A DNA stretch of 9,883 bases from Thiomicrorhabdus sp. (GTDB lineage: Bacteria > Pseudomonadota > Gammaproteobacteria > Thiomicrospirales > Thiomicrospiraceae), in NCBI GenBank assembly GCA_015488565.1, contig WFNQ01000123.1, positions 1 to 9,883 of the forward strand, read 5' to 3'. Every line of letters starts with the position of its first letter. Position 1 is the stretch's first letter. Shown here piece by piece: positions 1 through 7,346 of this stretch. Both the position numbers and the translations under genes were made by a program. The notes beneath the pieces were generated by a model. It searched no databases, was not told where the DNA came from, and saw nothing but the letters and a program-made list of their open reading frames with translations.

Positions 1-2
1 AG

Positions 3-824
3 ATAGAGTTGATTAAAAAACTATTACAGCTAGGCATAGGCTGGAATTTAAGTCAAAAATTAGTACATGGTATTGATGCTAAAAATCATCAAGCATGGAC
101 GACTATTTTGGCTAATATGGAACGCGATATTCTTGTTGAAGAACGTGATATGATTGAGCGTGGTGGCATTATTGCTTTGGTTGGGCCTACGGGAGTCGGT
201 AAAACCACAACGATTGCGAAAATTGCCAGTCGTTTTGTGATGCGAAACGCACCTCAAGAGCTTGCATTAATCACCACGGATTGTTATAAAATTGGTGCAC
301 AGGCTCAGTTAAAAACCTTTGCGGACCTTATTAATGTTCCCGTCCATGTGGCAACCACACAAGGGGAACTTTATGCGCTATTAGCCTCGTTAGGGCATAA
401 GAAAATGGTATTAATTGATACCGCAGGCATGAGTCAAAGAGATTTACAGTTGTCACAGCAATTAACGTCTGGACACGAAGGAGCGACCAGTGTTCGCAAC
501 TATTTAGTGATGTCCGCGGCGACACAGCTTAATGTGATGAGCGATATTGTGGACTCTTTTGGCCAAGTTGTCTTAAAAGGCTGTATTTTAACCAAGGTGG
601 ATGAAGCCTTGCAATTAGGCAATGTGTTAACCTTATTAATTGAAGCAAAACTCCCCATTGCACTGTTATCGAGTGGGCAAAGAGTACCAGAGGATTTAGA
701 AGTGGTTAGAAGCAGAGAGTTGATTGACCGAGCCATTGTGTTAGGGCATCAAAATAAGCGTTCTTCTCAAGATGAACAAGCATTCCGTATGGGAATGGGA
801 AAGGAGATTTCAGATGCTCAATGA
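3..824 (+). CDS. flhF: Flagellar biosynthesis SRP-type GTPase FlhF (5' partial, C-terminal NG domain)
   Basis: FlhF is an SRP-family GTPase that marks the cell pole for flagellar assembly. The reading frame is open to the window's left edge, so the N-terminal B domain is missing; about 273 residues remain, against roughly 400-500 for the full family. Counting from the TTG at 9, visible motifs are the P-loop GPTGVGKTT (residues 59-67), the SRP-type DCYKIGA box (91-97), DTAG (137-140), the guanine-specificity motif TKVDE (195-199) and the closing SGQRVPEDL loop (222-230). The TTG at 9 is only the first start-like codon in the fragment, not a believable gene start. The stop (822-824) lies inside flhG, giving an 11-nt overlap, and the flhG ribosome binding site lies within flhF. 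Gene order and the motif set separate it from Ffh and FtsY. Confidence 0.95.
   Translation: MELIKKLLQLGIGWNLSQKLVHGIDAKNHQAWTTILANMERDILVEERDMIERGGIIALVGPTGVGKTTTIAKIASRFVMRNAPQELALITTDCYKIGAQAQLKTFADLINVPVHVATTQGELYALLASLGHKKMVLIDTAGMSQRDLQLSQQLTSGHEGATSVRNYLVMSAATQLNVMSDIVDSFGQVVLKGCILTKVDEALQLGNVLTLLIEAKLPIALLSSGQRVPEDLEVVRSRELIDRAIVLGHQNKRSSQDEQAFRMGMGKEISDAQ
801..806 (+). promoter_or_regulatory. Ribosome binding site deciding the flhG start
   Basis: AAGGAG lies 7 nt before the ATG at 814, inside the end of flhF. It fixes the flhG start at 814 and not at the upstream in-frame ATG at 772, which would add 14 residues with no family resemblance. Confidence 0.8.
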
Positions 825-1692
825 TCAAGCGGCGGGCTTGCGAGCAATGCAGTCAAACTCTGTTGCGACAAGTCCTGGCTCAAGTACACCCGTAAGAGTC
901 ATTGCCGTTGCTAGTGGTAAGGGGGGCGTGGGTAAAACCAATGTGTCGGTCAACCTAGGGGTTTCGCTTAGCAAAATGGGCCAGCGAGTCTTGCTTATGG
1001 ATGCCGATATGGGTTTGGCCAATGTCGATATCATGTTAGGTTTACAGACTAAATATAATTTACTGCATGTGCTTGAAGGTAAAAAAACACTTGAAGAAGT
1101 TATTGTAGAGGGGCCTGGTGGGTTAAAAGTTATTCCAGCCGCGTCGGGTGTCAGTCGAATGGCACAATTGACGGCAATGGAAAATGCAGGAATCATTAAT
1201 GCATTTTCTGAGTTGAGCGATCAACTGGATATTTTAATTGTGGATACGGCGGCGGGGATTGCGGATAGTGTCGTCAGCTTTTGTCGAGCGGCGCAAGAAG
1301 TTGTGGTTGTGGTGACGGATGAACCCGCTTCGATTACGGATGCCTACGCTTTGATTAAAGTCTTAAGCCGTGACCATCAGTTGACTCGCTTTAGACTATT
1401 AGCCAATCAAAGCCGTTCTGCGCAGCATGGTCGACAGCTGTATGAGAAATTAGCCAAAGTGTGTGAACAGTTTTTAGACGTGAGTTTAGATTATTTTGGG
1501 TCTATCCCTTTTGATGATGATTTACGTGATGCAGTTCAAAAACAGGTTCCAGTTACGGTTTATAAACCACACAGTGAGTCAGCTCAGGCATTTAGGCTGA
1601 TCGCTCAAAAAGTTGAAAAGTGGCCTATTCCTAAGGGAGCAACAGGGTATTTACAGTTTTTTGTTGAAAATTTATTTCAATCAGGGCATTAG
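814..1692 (+). CDS. flhG: Flagellar number regulator FlhG/FleN (MinD-like ATPase)
   Basis: A 292-residue MinD/ParA-type ATPase that restrains flagellar number by acting on FlhF and, in Pseudomonas/Vibrio-type systems, on the master activator FleQ/FlrA. The N-terminus starts with a DQAAGLR stretch (residues 4-10); the family DQAxxLR helix stimulates FlhF GTPase activity, which supports the start at 814. A deviant Walker A GKGGVGKT spans 35-42 with signature lysine K36, DADMGLAN is at 63-70, and the Walker B-like LIVDTAAG has D144. The C-terminal tail (277-292, rich in F, L and Y) could be the amphipathic membrane-targeting helix known in MinD/FlhG, by inference. The gene overlaps flhF by 11 nt and ends 6 nt before fliA, so the three are probably translationally coupled. 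Length agrees with FleN (about 280 residues). Confidence 0.95.
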   Translation: MLNDQAAGLRAMQSNSVATSPGSSTPVRVIAVASGKGGVGKTNVSVNLGVSLSKMGQRVLLMDADMGLANVDIMLGLQTKYNLLHVLEGKKTLEEVIVEGPGGLKVIPAASGVSRMAQLTAMENAGIINAFSELSDQLDILIVDTAAGIADSVVSFCRAAQEVVVVVTDEPASITDAYALIKVLSRDHQLTRFRLLANQSRSAQHGRQLYEKLAKVCEQFLDVSLDYFGSIPFDDDLRDAVQKQVPVTVYKPHSESAQAFRLIAQKVEKWPIPKGATGYLQFFVENLFQSGH

Positions 1693-1698
1693 AGTTCT

Positions 1699-2427
1699 AT
1701 GACGGGCACAACTGCATACGAAGACGTTCAAAAACAAGCTTCCAGTGAATTGTTGGAGCTGGAGCAATATTTGCCATTGGTAAAGCGTATTGCGTACCAT
1801 TTAAAAGGACGTTTACCAGACAGTGTGTTTGTCGATGACTTGATTCAATCTGGTATTGTTGGCTTAATTGAAGCGATGCAAAAATTTAATGCCAACCAAG
1901 GTGCCAGTTTTGAAACCTATGCTGGAATTCGAATTCGAGGCTCAATGCTCGATGAGATTCGTAAAGGCGATTGGACACCACGGTCCGTGTACCGAAAATC
2001 CAGAGCGGTCAGTGAAGCGATTAATAAAGTAGAGTCTAAGCTCGGCAGAGAAGCGCGAGATGAAGAGATTGCACTTCAAATGGAGGTCTCAATTGAAGAG
2101 TATCATCATATTTTACAAGACACTAACTCGGTTCATTTGCTTTCGATAGATCAACCCGATCACGATGAGTTATCAGAAGACCGAATGGTGAGTTCTCGAA
2201 TGACGCCATTTTCAGAGTTGGTTGAATCGGGTTTTCAAGAAGCGTTAGTGGGTGAAATTTCGAGTTTACCTGATAAAGAAAAGTTGGTAATGTCTCTTTA
2301 TTATGATGAAGAGTTAAATTTAAAAGAAATTGGTGAGGTTTTGTCGGTGAGCGAGTCACGAGTCAGTCAAATTCACAGTCAAGCAATTAAGCGAATCAGG
2401 TCACGTATGGCCGATTGGATTAAGTAG
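1699..2427 (+). CDS. fliA: Flagellar sigma factor sigma-28 (FliA)
   Basis: A 242-residue RNA polymerase sigma factor for late flagellar and chemotaxis genes. Region 2 covers about residues 22-92 (core-binding and -10 recognition, including the DDLIQSGIVGLIEA and FETYAGIRIRGSMLDEIR blocks). Region 3 follows to about 165, and region 4 is at 183-237 with a helix-turn-helix around LKEIGEVLSVSESRVSQIH (208-226). The length fits FliA (about 240), and the missing region 1.1 separates it from sigma-70. The ATG is 6 nt after the flhG stop with only a weak Shine-Dalgarno (AGAG close by, AGGG 12 nt away), which suggests coupling to flhG translation. FliA activity is normally held by the anti-sigma FlgM, not encoded here. 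Confidence 0.96.
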   Translation: MTGTTAYEDVQKQASSELLELEQYLPLVKRIAYHLKGRLPDSVFVDDLIQSGIVGLIEAMQKFNANQGASFETYAGIRIRGSMLDEIRKGDWTPRSVYRKSRAVSEAINKVESKLGREARDEEIALQMEVSIEEYHHILQDTNSVHLLSIDQPDHDELSEDRMVSSRMTPFSELVESGFQEALVGEISSLPDKEKLVMSLYYDEELNLKEIGEVLSVSESRVSQIHSQAIKRIRSRMADWIK

Positions 2428-2443
2428 TTCAAGGAATAAAAAA

Positions 2444-2848
2444 ATGCAAATGAACAGAGATATGAATATTTTAGTGGTGGATGACTTTTCGACCATGAGA
2501 CGAATTGTGAAAAACTTGCTTAAAGAGCTTGGTTTTCATAAATTTGATGAAGCCGATGACGGTGCAACGGCATGGCCGATGGTTCAAACGGGAAAATACG
2601 ACTTTATCGTTAGTGATTGGAATATGCCGGATATGACAGGGCTTGATCTGTTAAAGCATGTTCGTGCCGATGCAAATCTACAAAATACCCCTTTTCTATT
2701 GATTACGGCAGAAGCAAAACGCAGTCAAATTTTAGAGGCGGCACAAGCGGGTGTGGATGGTTACATTGTAAAGCCTTTTACTGCCGCGACACTCAATGGA
2801 AAAATACATAAGATATTTGAGCGCGTTGCAGAAAGAGAGAAAGGTTAA
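2444..2848 (+). CDS. cheY: Chemotaxis response regulator CheY
   Basis: A 134-residue single-domain receiver that carries the chemotaxis signal from CheA to the flagellar switch protein FliM. All catalytic positions are present: acidic pair D13/D14, phospho-acceptor D58 in SDWNMPD, T88 in LLITAEA, the switch aromatic Y107 and K110 in YIVKPF. These match E. coli CheY numbering plus one. There is no output domain. AAGGAA (2431-2436) sits 7 nt before the ATG at 2444; in-frame ATGs at codons 3 and 7 are less well placed. It lies 16 nt after fliA and upstream of cheZ, as in Pseudomonas and Vibrio, which makes it the main motor-directed CheY. Confidence 0.97.
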   Translation: MQMNRDMNILVVDDFSTMRRIVKNLLKELGFHKFDEADDGATAWPMVQTGKYDFIVSDWNMPDMTGLDLLKHVRADANLQNTPFLLITAEAKRSQILEAAQAGVDGYIVKPFTAATLNGKIHKIFERVAEREKG

Positions 2849-2885
2849 CAGAGTCTTGCATAAAAAAATGTGATTAGTTTTAATG

Positions 2886-2925
2886 AAAACCCTATACGAT
2901 AATAAGCGTCGTATAGGGTTTTTTT
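2886..2925 (+). terminator. Rho-independent terminator between cheY and cheZ
   Basis: A perfect 14-bp stem (2886-2899 with 2909-2922) with a 9-nt loop. The right arm runs into a T-tract (2919-2925). It fits an intrinsic terminator on the + strand. It lies inside a gene set usually cotranscribed, so it may be a partial terminator/attenuator or an operon boundary. No convincing promoter was seen between it and cheZ. Confidence 0.8.
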
Positions 2926-2950
2926 GTAGGTTTAAAAGGAGTTGACAGTA

Positions 2951-3634
2951 ATGACGTGTCCTAGCCAAATTGATATTAAAATGGTTCAAGCATTATTAAC
3001 GGCGTTAGAAGCTGATAATCAAGAGCAAGCTACCGTACTACTGGATGATTTAACCCAATTAAGGGAGTCAGAGTTATATCAACGTTTAAGCGTTTTAACC
3101 AATAACTTGCATGGAACGTTAGATCAACTGATTGATAATCAATTATTGTTGCAAACCAAGCATGATATTCCTGAAGTAACGGAACGTTTAGAGTATGTTC
3201 TCTCTTCAACGGAAGAAGCCTGTGATAAAACATTGGTCTCTACTGAAAAAGCGATGGTTTTAAGTGAGTCAATTAGTGAGTTGATTCAAGATGCCTTATT
3301 AAGCGACACACAACAAGCACAAATACAGTGTTTATTGAGTGAATTAAATACTGAGCTAACGAATATCTTATTGTCACAGTCCTTTCAAGACTTGACAGGT
3401 CAAGTTTTAAACCGAGTGGTATTGACTATCTCCTCCTTAGAACAAAGCCTAATCCAACTTATTTCAGAGTCAGGTCATGATTACGCTGCGATTCCCGATA
3501 GAGAGAAGGACGATACGATACAAAAATCAGCAGAAATGAAAGGTATTGGCCCTAATGTAACACAAAAATCTAAGCAAGATTCTGTTGGGAGTCAAGATGA
3601 TGTGGACGATTTATTAGGAGAGCTTGGGATTTAA
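2951..3634 (+). CDS. cheZ: Protein phosphatase CheZ
   Basis: CheZ dephosphorylates CheY-P and so ends the motor signal. The 227-residue protein is mostly predicted helix, as expected for the long four-helix-bundle dimer. The active-site helix carries SQSFQDLTGQ with D147 and the catalytic glutamine Q151 (E. coli D143/Q147). The last residues, DDVDDLLGELGI, match the family's C-terminal CheY-binding peptide, joined to the core by a polar linker (about 178-215). AAGGAG (2936-2941) is 9 nt before the ATG at 2951; an in-frame TTG at 2942 abuts the ribosome site and is less likely. The gene is separated from cheY by 102 nt containing a terminator-like hairpin and from cheA by 88 nt containing another hairpin. 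Confidence 0.95.
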   Translation: MTCPSQIDIKMVQALLTALEADNQEQATVLLDDLTQLRESELYQRLSVLTNNLHGTLDQLIDNQLLLQTKHDIPEVTERLEYVLSSTEEACDKTLVSTEKAMVLSESISELIQDALLSDTQQAQIQCLLSELNTELTNILLSQSFQDLTGQVLNRVVLTISSLEQSLIQLISESGHDYAAIPDREKDDTIQKSAEMKGIGPNVTQKSKQDSVGSQDDVDDLLGELGI

Positions 3635-3670
3635 GATGAACGATTAAAAAAATATGAAAATGGCATAATG

Positions 3671-3699
3671 ATTGCTTAATAATGGACATATTAAGCAAT
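3671..3699 (+). other. Strong intergenic hairpin between cheZ and cheA
   Basis: ATTGCTTAATA at 3671-3681 is perfectly complementary to 3689-3699, with a 7-nt loop. No T-run follows on either strand, so it is a poor intrinsic terminator. It ends 11 nt before the cheA ribosome site GGAG (3711-3714). It could be an mRNA stabilising or processing structure, or an operator-like palindrome; function unknown. Confidence 0.6.
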
Positions 3700-3722
3700 A
3701 AAAATTTAGTGGAGTAAATGCT

Positions 3723-5744
3723 GTGGATGAAGAGATTTTACAAGACTTTTTAGTGGAAGCGGCGGACTTGGTTGACCAATTAAATGAGCAGTTGGCCGAT
3801 TTAGAAAACGATCCTACAGACAGTGACTTGCTAAATGCGGTATTTAGAGGTTTTCATACCATTAAAGGGGGGGCAGGATTTCTTGCGATTACTCCCTTAA
3901 TTGAAGTGTGTCATCGTGCTGAAAATGTATTTGATAAAATTCGTAATGGCGATGTGGACTATGATGCGGATGCCGCAGAAGTTATTTTACGTGCTTTTGA
4001 TGTGATCAGCGATATTTTAGAGCAGCTTAATGATGGAGAGCGAGAGTTCTCTGAAAATGATCCGGAGTTATTGGCTAAGCTCGATGCATTAACGGGGAAA
4101 AAGCCGCCTCCGATTGACGAGCCTACAGCTGATGCTTCGCCAGCGATTGAGCCGACGTTACAGTTACCAGAAGGTGTTGACCCTGATGGTGAGATGTCCG
4201 ATGATGAGTTTGAAGCACTGTTAAATCAACGAGACAGTGTACAGAGTGTTAGTGAACCAGCCTTAGTTTTACCAGAGGGTGTTGATCCTGATGGTGACAT
4301 GTCGGATGAAGAGTTTGACGCGCTATTAAATCAGCGAGACAGTATAGAAAAAAACAGTGCGCCTGCATTGAGTCTTCCAGAGGGTGTTGACCCTGATGGA
4401 GACATGTCTGACGAAGAGTTTGAGGCACTATTAAATCAGCGTGATGCTAAAACAAAAGCGCCTGATGTTCAGAAAACAGCCGAAGTACCTTCCCCTGTTG
4501 TTCCTCCTCAATCGGCCTCGAAGCCAGCAGCTAAAAAAACAAAATCAGCAACGGAAAATAAAGCGAAACCCGCTAAAAGTAGTACAGAATCTACCGTTCG
4601 AGTGGATACCAAGCGATTAGATGAAATTATGAACTTAGTGGGGGAGTTGGTTTTAGTTCGAAACCGCTTGCTAACGTTAAAGGGAAAAAATAGTAATCGA
4701 GAAGACATCGCTAATGCCGTGGCAAATTTAGACCATGTGACAACCGACTTGCAAGCATCGGTTTTAAAGACTCGAATGCAACCTGTCAAAAAAGTATTTG
4801 GACGTTTCCCACGCGTGGTTCGTGATTTAGCCAGAAAATTAGGCAAAGATATTAATTTAGAGTTGCAAGGCGAAGAGACCGATTTGGATAAAAACTTGGT
4901 CGAAGCTTTGGCTGATCCATTGGTTCACTTGGTTCGAAACTCAGTGGATCATGGGGTTGAAATGCCCGATATCCGGGCCGCTGCAGGTAAGCCTAAAACA
5001 GGTACCGTTGTGCTTGCTGCGCAGCAAGAGGGCGATCATATTTTACTCTCGATTACTGACGATGGAAAAGGCATGGATCCCGATGTCTTGCGTCAAAAAG
5101 CGGTTGAAAAAGGCATGATGGATGAGCAAATGGCCAGTCAGCTTGATGATAAATCTGCTTTTGAACTTATTTTATCTGCCGGGTTTTCAACCGCAGACCA
5201 AGTGAGTGACATTTCTGGTCGTGGTGTGGGTATGGATGTGGTTAAAAACATGATTACCAAACTTAATGGCAGTATTGATATCCACTCCGTTTTAGGTGAA
5301 GGGACTAAAATCAGCATTAGAGTACCGCTTACTTTGGCCATTTTACCGACGTTAATGGTTGGTTTTGATGAAGACAGTTACGCGATTCCATTAACCAGTG
5401 TTCAAGAAATATTTGATTTTAATCCTGAGAAAACCAATAAAATTGATGGTCAAATGATGGTACGTTTAAGAGATGAAAGTATCCCGCTTTATTTCTTAAA
5501 TGAGTGGTTAGCCACGGATAAACCTAAAGATAACTATAGAGGCGATAAAGTTGTCATTGTTTCTGTCGGTAATCAACGAGCAGGATTGGTGGTCAATCAA
5601 GTAAATGGTCAAGAAGAAGTTGTCATTAAACCGCTAGGAGTGATGCTTAAAAAAGCCTTGGGATACGCCGGCGCAACCATTACAGGAAATGGTAGTATTG
5701 CTTTGATTTTAGACCTGCAAGGCGTGGTAAAACGCTTTCAATAA
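3723..5744 (+). CDS. cheA: Chemotaxis histidine kinase CheA
   Basis: A 673-residue histidine kinase of the chemoreceptor array; it autophosphorylates and passes phosphate to CheY. Domains in order: P1 HPt (1-105) with phospho-accepting H45 in FHTIKGGAGF; a linker (106-290) with three 35-residue-spaced repeats (148-241) and a Pro/Ala/Lys/Ser-rich stretch (255-288); P3 dimerisation (290-350); P4 kinase (about 350-535) with N box HLVRNSVDHG (402-411), DDGKGMD (446-452), SAGFST (485-490) and GRGVGMDVV (499-507); and P5 CheW-like (about 540-673). No folded P2 of the E. coli type is recognisable, so the repeats occupy its place. The start is GTG at 3723, 8 nt after GGAG; the ATG at 3718 is out of frame. 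The next gene, 24 nt away, is cheW and not cheB. Confidence 0.96.
   Translation: MDEEILQDFLVEAADLVDQLNEQLADLENDPTDSDLLNAVFRGFHTIKGGAGFLAITPLIEVCHRAENVFDKIRNGDVDYDADAAEVILRAFDVISDILEQLNDGEREFSENDPELLAKLDALTGKKPPPIDEPTADASPAIEPTLQLPEGVDPDGEMSDDEFEALLNQRDSVQSVSEPALVLPEGVDPDGDMSDEEFDALLNQRDSIEKNSAPALSLPEGVDPDGDMSDEEFEALLNQRDAKTKAPDVQKTAEVPSPVVPPQSASKPAAKKTKSATENKAKPAKSSTESTVRVDTKRLDEIMNLVGELVLVRNRLLTLKGKNSNREDIANAVANLDHVTTDLQASVLKTRMQPVKKVFGRFPRVVRDLARKLGKDINLELQGEETDLDKNLVEALADPLVHLVRNSVDHGVEMPDIRAAAGKPKTGTVVLAAQQEGDHILLSITDDGKGMDPDVLRQKAVEKGMMDEQMASQLDDKSAFELILSAGFSTADQVSDISGRGVGMDVVKNMITKLNGSIDIHSVLGEGTKISIRVPLTLAILPTLMVGFDEDSYAIPLTSVQEIFDFNPEKTNKIDGQMMVRLRDESIPLYFLNEWLATDKPKDNYRGDKVVIVSVGNQRAGLVVNQVNGQEEVVIKPLGVMLKKALGYAGATITGNGSIALILDLQGVVKRFQ
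4164..4445 (+). repeat. Three in-frame repeats in the CheA linker (105-bp period)
   Basis: Copies begin at 4164, 4269 and 4374 and cover CheA residues 148-172, 183-207 and 218-241. Each reads LPEGVDPDG-x-MSD-x-EF-x-ALLNQRD, with x always D or E. Between copies most base differences are synonymous third-position changes, and the only residue changes are D/E swaps, so the peptide is kept by selection and the copies are not a fresh duplication. The spacers between copies (10 residues each) vary. Confidence 0.93.
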
Positions 5745-5768
5745 AACGTATTTAGAAGGAATATATCC

Positions 5769-6275
5769 GTGGATGCAGCAAATGAAATGTCTTCTTTTGG
5801 CAATGAAATAGCAATGGATGACTACAATGATGAACCCAGTTATCTAGGGCCAAGCACTCGTTGTGTTCTTTTTACACTCGAAAATGAAGTGTATGGTATT
5901 CAAGTTAAAAAAATACGAGAAGTGCTTAGGGTCGGAGCCATTCGTAAAGTAGCTGGGGCAACCTATGGTGTTTTAGGGGTGATTAATGTCCGTGGGGTGA
6001 TTGTAACGGTAGTAGACTCTCGCTCTATGTTCAATATGCCATTACGAGAAGTAGATGATCTATCGCGAATTATTATTGTCGAGTTGGATGAAGAGCGTAC
6101 CGTTGGTATTTTGGTCGACTTTGTTAAAGAAGTAAAAGATATTCCTGATGATAAAATAGAACCTCTTTCAGCGTCTAAAGAAAATGCTTCCCGTTATATT
6201 CAAGGCGTGGCACACTTTCAAGACAATGTCATTATTTTAATTGATGTCGATAATCTATTTATAGGGGTTGAATAG
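5769..6275 (+). CDS. cheW: Chemotaxis coupling protein CheW
   Basis: CheW links CheA to chemoreceptors through its SH3-like fold and binds the CheA P5 domain. The CheW domain covers about residues 30-165: RCVLFTLENEVYGIQV, REVLRV, GVINVRG (70-76, with the conserved arginine of the NxRG turn), VTVVDSR, VGILVDFVKEV and the closing VIILIDVDNLF. The GTG start at 5769 lies 8 nt after AGAAGGA (5754-5760). About 29 residues precede the domain, acidic and Met-rich (including MDDYNDEPS), making the protein longer (168 residues) than a bare CheW near 150-165. It is 24 nt after cheA, surely cotranscribed, and last in the block before a terminator. A CheV is excluded because no receiver domain follows. 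Confidence 0.95.
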   Translation: MDAANEMSSFGNEIAMDDYNDEPSYLGPSTRCVLFTLENEVYGIQVKKIREVLRVGAIRKVAGATYGVLGVINVRGVIVTVVDSRSMFNMPLREVDDLSRIIIVELDEERTVGILVDFVKEVKDIPDDKIEPLSASKENASRYIQGVAHFQDNVIILIDVDNLFIGVE

Positions 6276-6284
6276 TCGTTATAA

Positions 6285-6326
6285 AATCACAAAAAAACCA
6301 GAACATTTCTGGTTTTTTTTGTGATT
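6285..6326. terminator. Bidirectional rho-independent terminator between cheW and the YfdX-family gene
   Basis: AATCAC, a run of seven A, and CCAGAA pair across a CAT loop with TTCTGG, eight T and GTGATT. The T-run follows the CCAGAA/TTCTGG stem on the + strand and the A-run gives a T-run on the - strand. It can therefore end both the chemotaxis transcript and the opposing stress transcript. Confidence 0.9.
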
Positions 6327-6392
6327 ATTATCTTTTTAGAGCGGGTTATTTTACACGCTCATTGTGTCTTACTTAAATGTGTTTTTTCTTTT

Positions 6393-7304
6393 TTAAAACA
6401 GTTCAAGCATTTTTTGTTTTAAGGTTTCAAACCAACCTTGACCACTTTTACCTTCGGCACTTTTGGCTTCAAGGTCGTCTATTTTTTGATGAATTGCCTG
6501 ATAGGTTTCTTGTTGTCCATAGCCAAGTAGTTTTGCCATGTTAAGTTGGGTTCTTGCCGCATCAAAGAGTATAGTCAGTTCGCTGTTTTCGGCGTCGTTT
6601 CGTTGACTGTTTTGAACCAGAATATCAGCTTTTTCCAGTAATAGAACCGCTCTTAAAATAGGAAGCGGTATGACTTCTTTGCTAACAACCAGCGTGTCTA
6701 ATTGAGATTGTAAAACGTATTTAGCTTCTTCAATATTGCCATCTTCAATAAATGCGGCGGCCGTTTTAGTGGCTGCAGGATAGGTGGCTAATGGTAAAGC
6801 CGTGGTACTGATCTCTATTTCACTGACAAGATTGGCCAAAATCAGACGTGCTTTTTGCACTTCACCATCATCTAAATGTTTTTCCGCATCATAAATAAGT
6901 GCTTTTATAGCCTCAGGAGAGGCAAGCAAATCGTGAGTTTTAATGGAAATATCAACGGGCGCAAACATCAGTTCCGGTGTACGAGCTAGAATGATTTCCA
7001 ACTTGCCAGTGGCTTTCTCCAGTGCTTTTAATGCCTTTTGAGTATTCGGTTTTTGAGTTGATAATGCCGTCAATGCAACCTGTGTTTCTGCGATGGCATC
7101 AATGGCTTCTTGAAACACTTCAGATTGTTTTTTGGCTATTTTACTGTGAACCGTTTGATTAATATCTGGCTGCACAGATTGTGTGGTTTCTGAGTGTATT
7201 TGTGGGGTTGCGGTTGGTTTATTTTCTTGTGCATAGCTTGGGTTTGCTAGTAAAAGCATAAGAGCCAATAAGCTGGCTGAAGAATAGTATTTTAATGGTT
7301 TCAT
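6393..7304 (-). CDS. Secreted YfdX-family protein
   Basis: A 303-residue protein with a Sec signal peptide: MKPLKYY, a hydrophobic core (residues 8-20) and likely cleavage after SYA (23-25). The mature part is helical and has no cysteine. It contains repeated helix pairs such as DDGEVQKARLILANLVSEIE (145-164) and IEDGNIEEAKYVLQSQLDTL (186-205), followed by VIPLPILRAVLLLEKA (211-226). This pattern recalls the YfdX family, whose molecular role is poorly known and linked to stress tolerance. The frame is open upstream to 7415, but the signal peptide and an AGG about 10 nt upstream support ATG at 7304. The gene follows hsp20 by 91 nt with a hairpin between them. Hsp20 and YfdX genes also occur together in the transmissible locus of stress tolerance of proteobacteria. 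Family assignment is from memory of the pattern; a TPR-like periplasmic protein is the alternative. Confidence 0.68.
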   Translation of the reverse strand: MKPLKYYSSASLLALMLLLANPSYAQENKPTATPQIHSETTQSVQPDINQTVHSKIAKKQSEVFQEAIDAIAETQVALTALSTQKPNTQKALKALEKATGKLEIILARTPELMFAPVDISIKTHDLLASPEAIKALIYDAEKHLDDGEVQKARLILANLVSEIEISTTALPLATYPAATKTAAAFIEDGNIEEAKYVLQSQLDTLVVSKEVIPLPILRAVLLLEKADILVQNSQRNDAENSELTILFDAARTQLNMAKLLGYGQQETYQAIHQKIDDLEAKSAEGKSGQGWFETLKQKMLELF

Positions 7305-7346
7305 AATGATATTACCTGTGATTATGTAGTTACATGATTGCTTAAG

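Noticed and set aside
772..813. Upstream ATG giving a 306-residue FlhG
   Set aside because: It lies in the flhF coding sequence without a good ribosome site. The AAGGAG at 801-806 and the DQAxxLR-type N-terminus point to 814.
1923..1940. Tandem GAATTC palindrome in fliA
   Set aside because: It encodes the conserved GIRIRG region of sigma region 2 and needs no other explanation.
2856..2884. Promoter-like TTGCAT / 17 nt / TTTAAT after cheY
   Set aside because: The -35 matches only half the consensus, and transcription would start inside the terminator stem, so it could not usefully serve cheZ.
2942..2944. TTG as cheZ start
   Set aside because: It directly abuts AAGGAG; ATG at 2951 has proper 9-nt spacing.
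3645..3668. Sigma-28-like TAAA plus ATAA elements before cheA
   Set aside because: The spacing is too short and the GCCG part of the -10 is missing; an AT-rich stretch gives such matches by chance.
3867..3873. G7 run in cheA as a phase-variable tract
   Set aside because: The run encodes the conserved Lys-Gly-Gly after H45 in the HPt motif, so it is explained by the protein.
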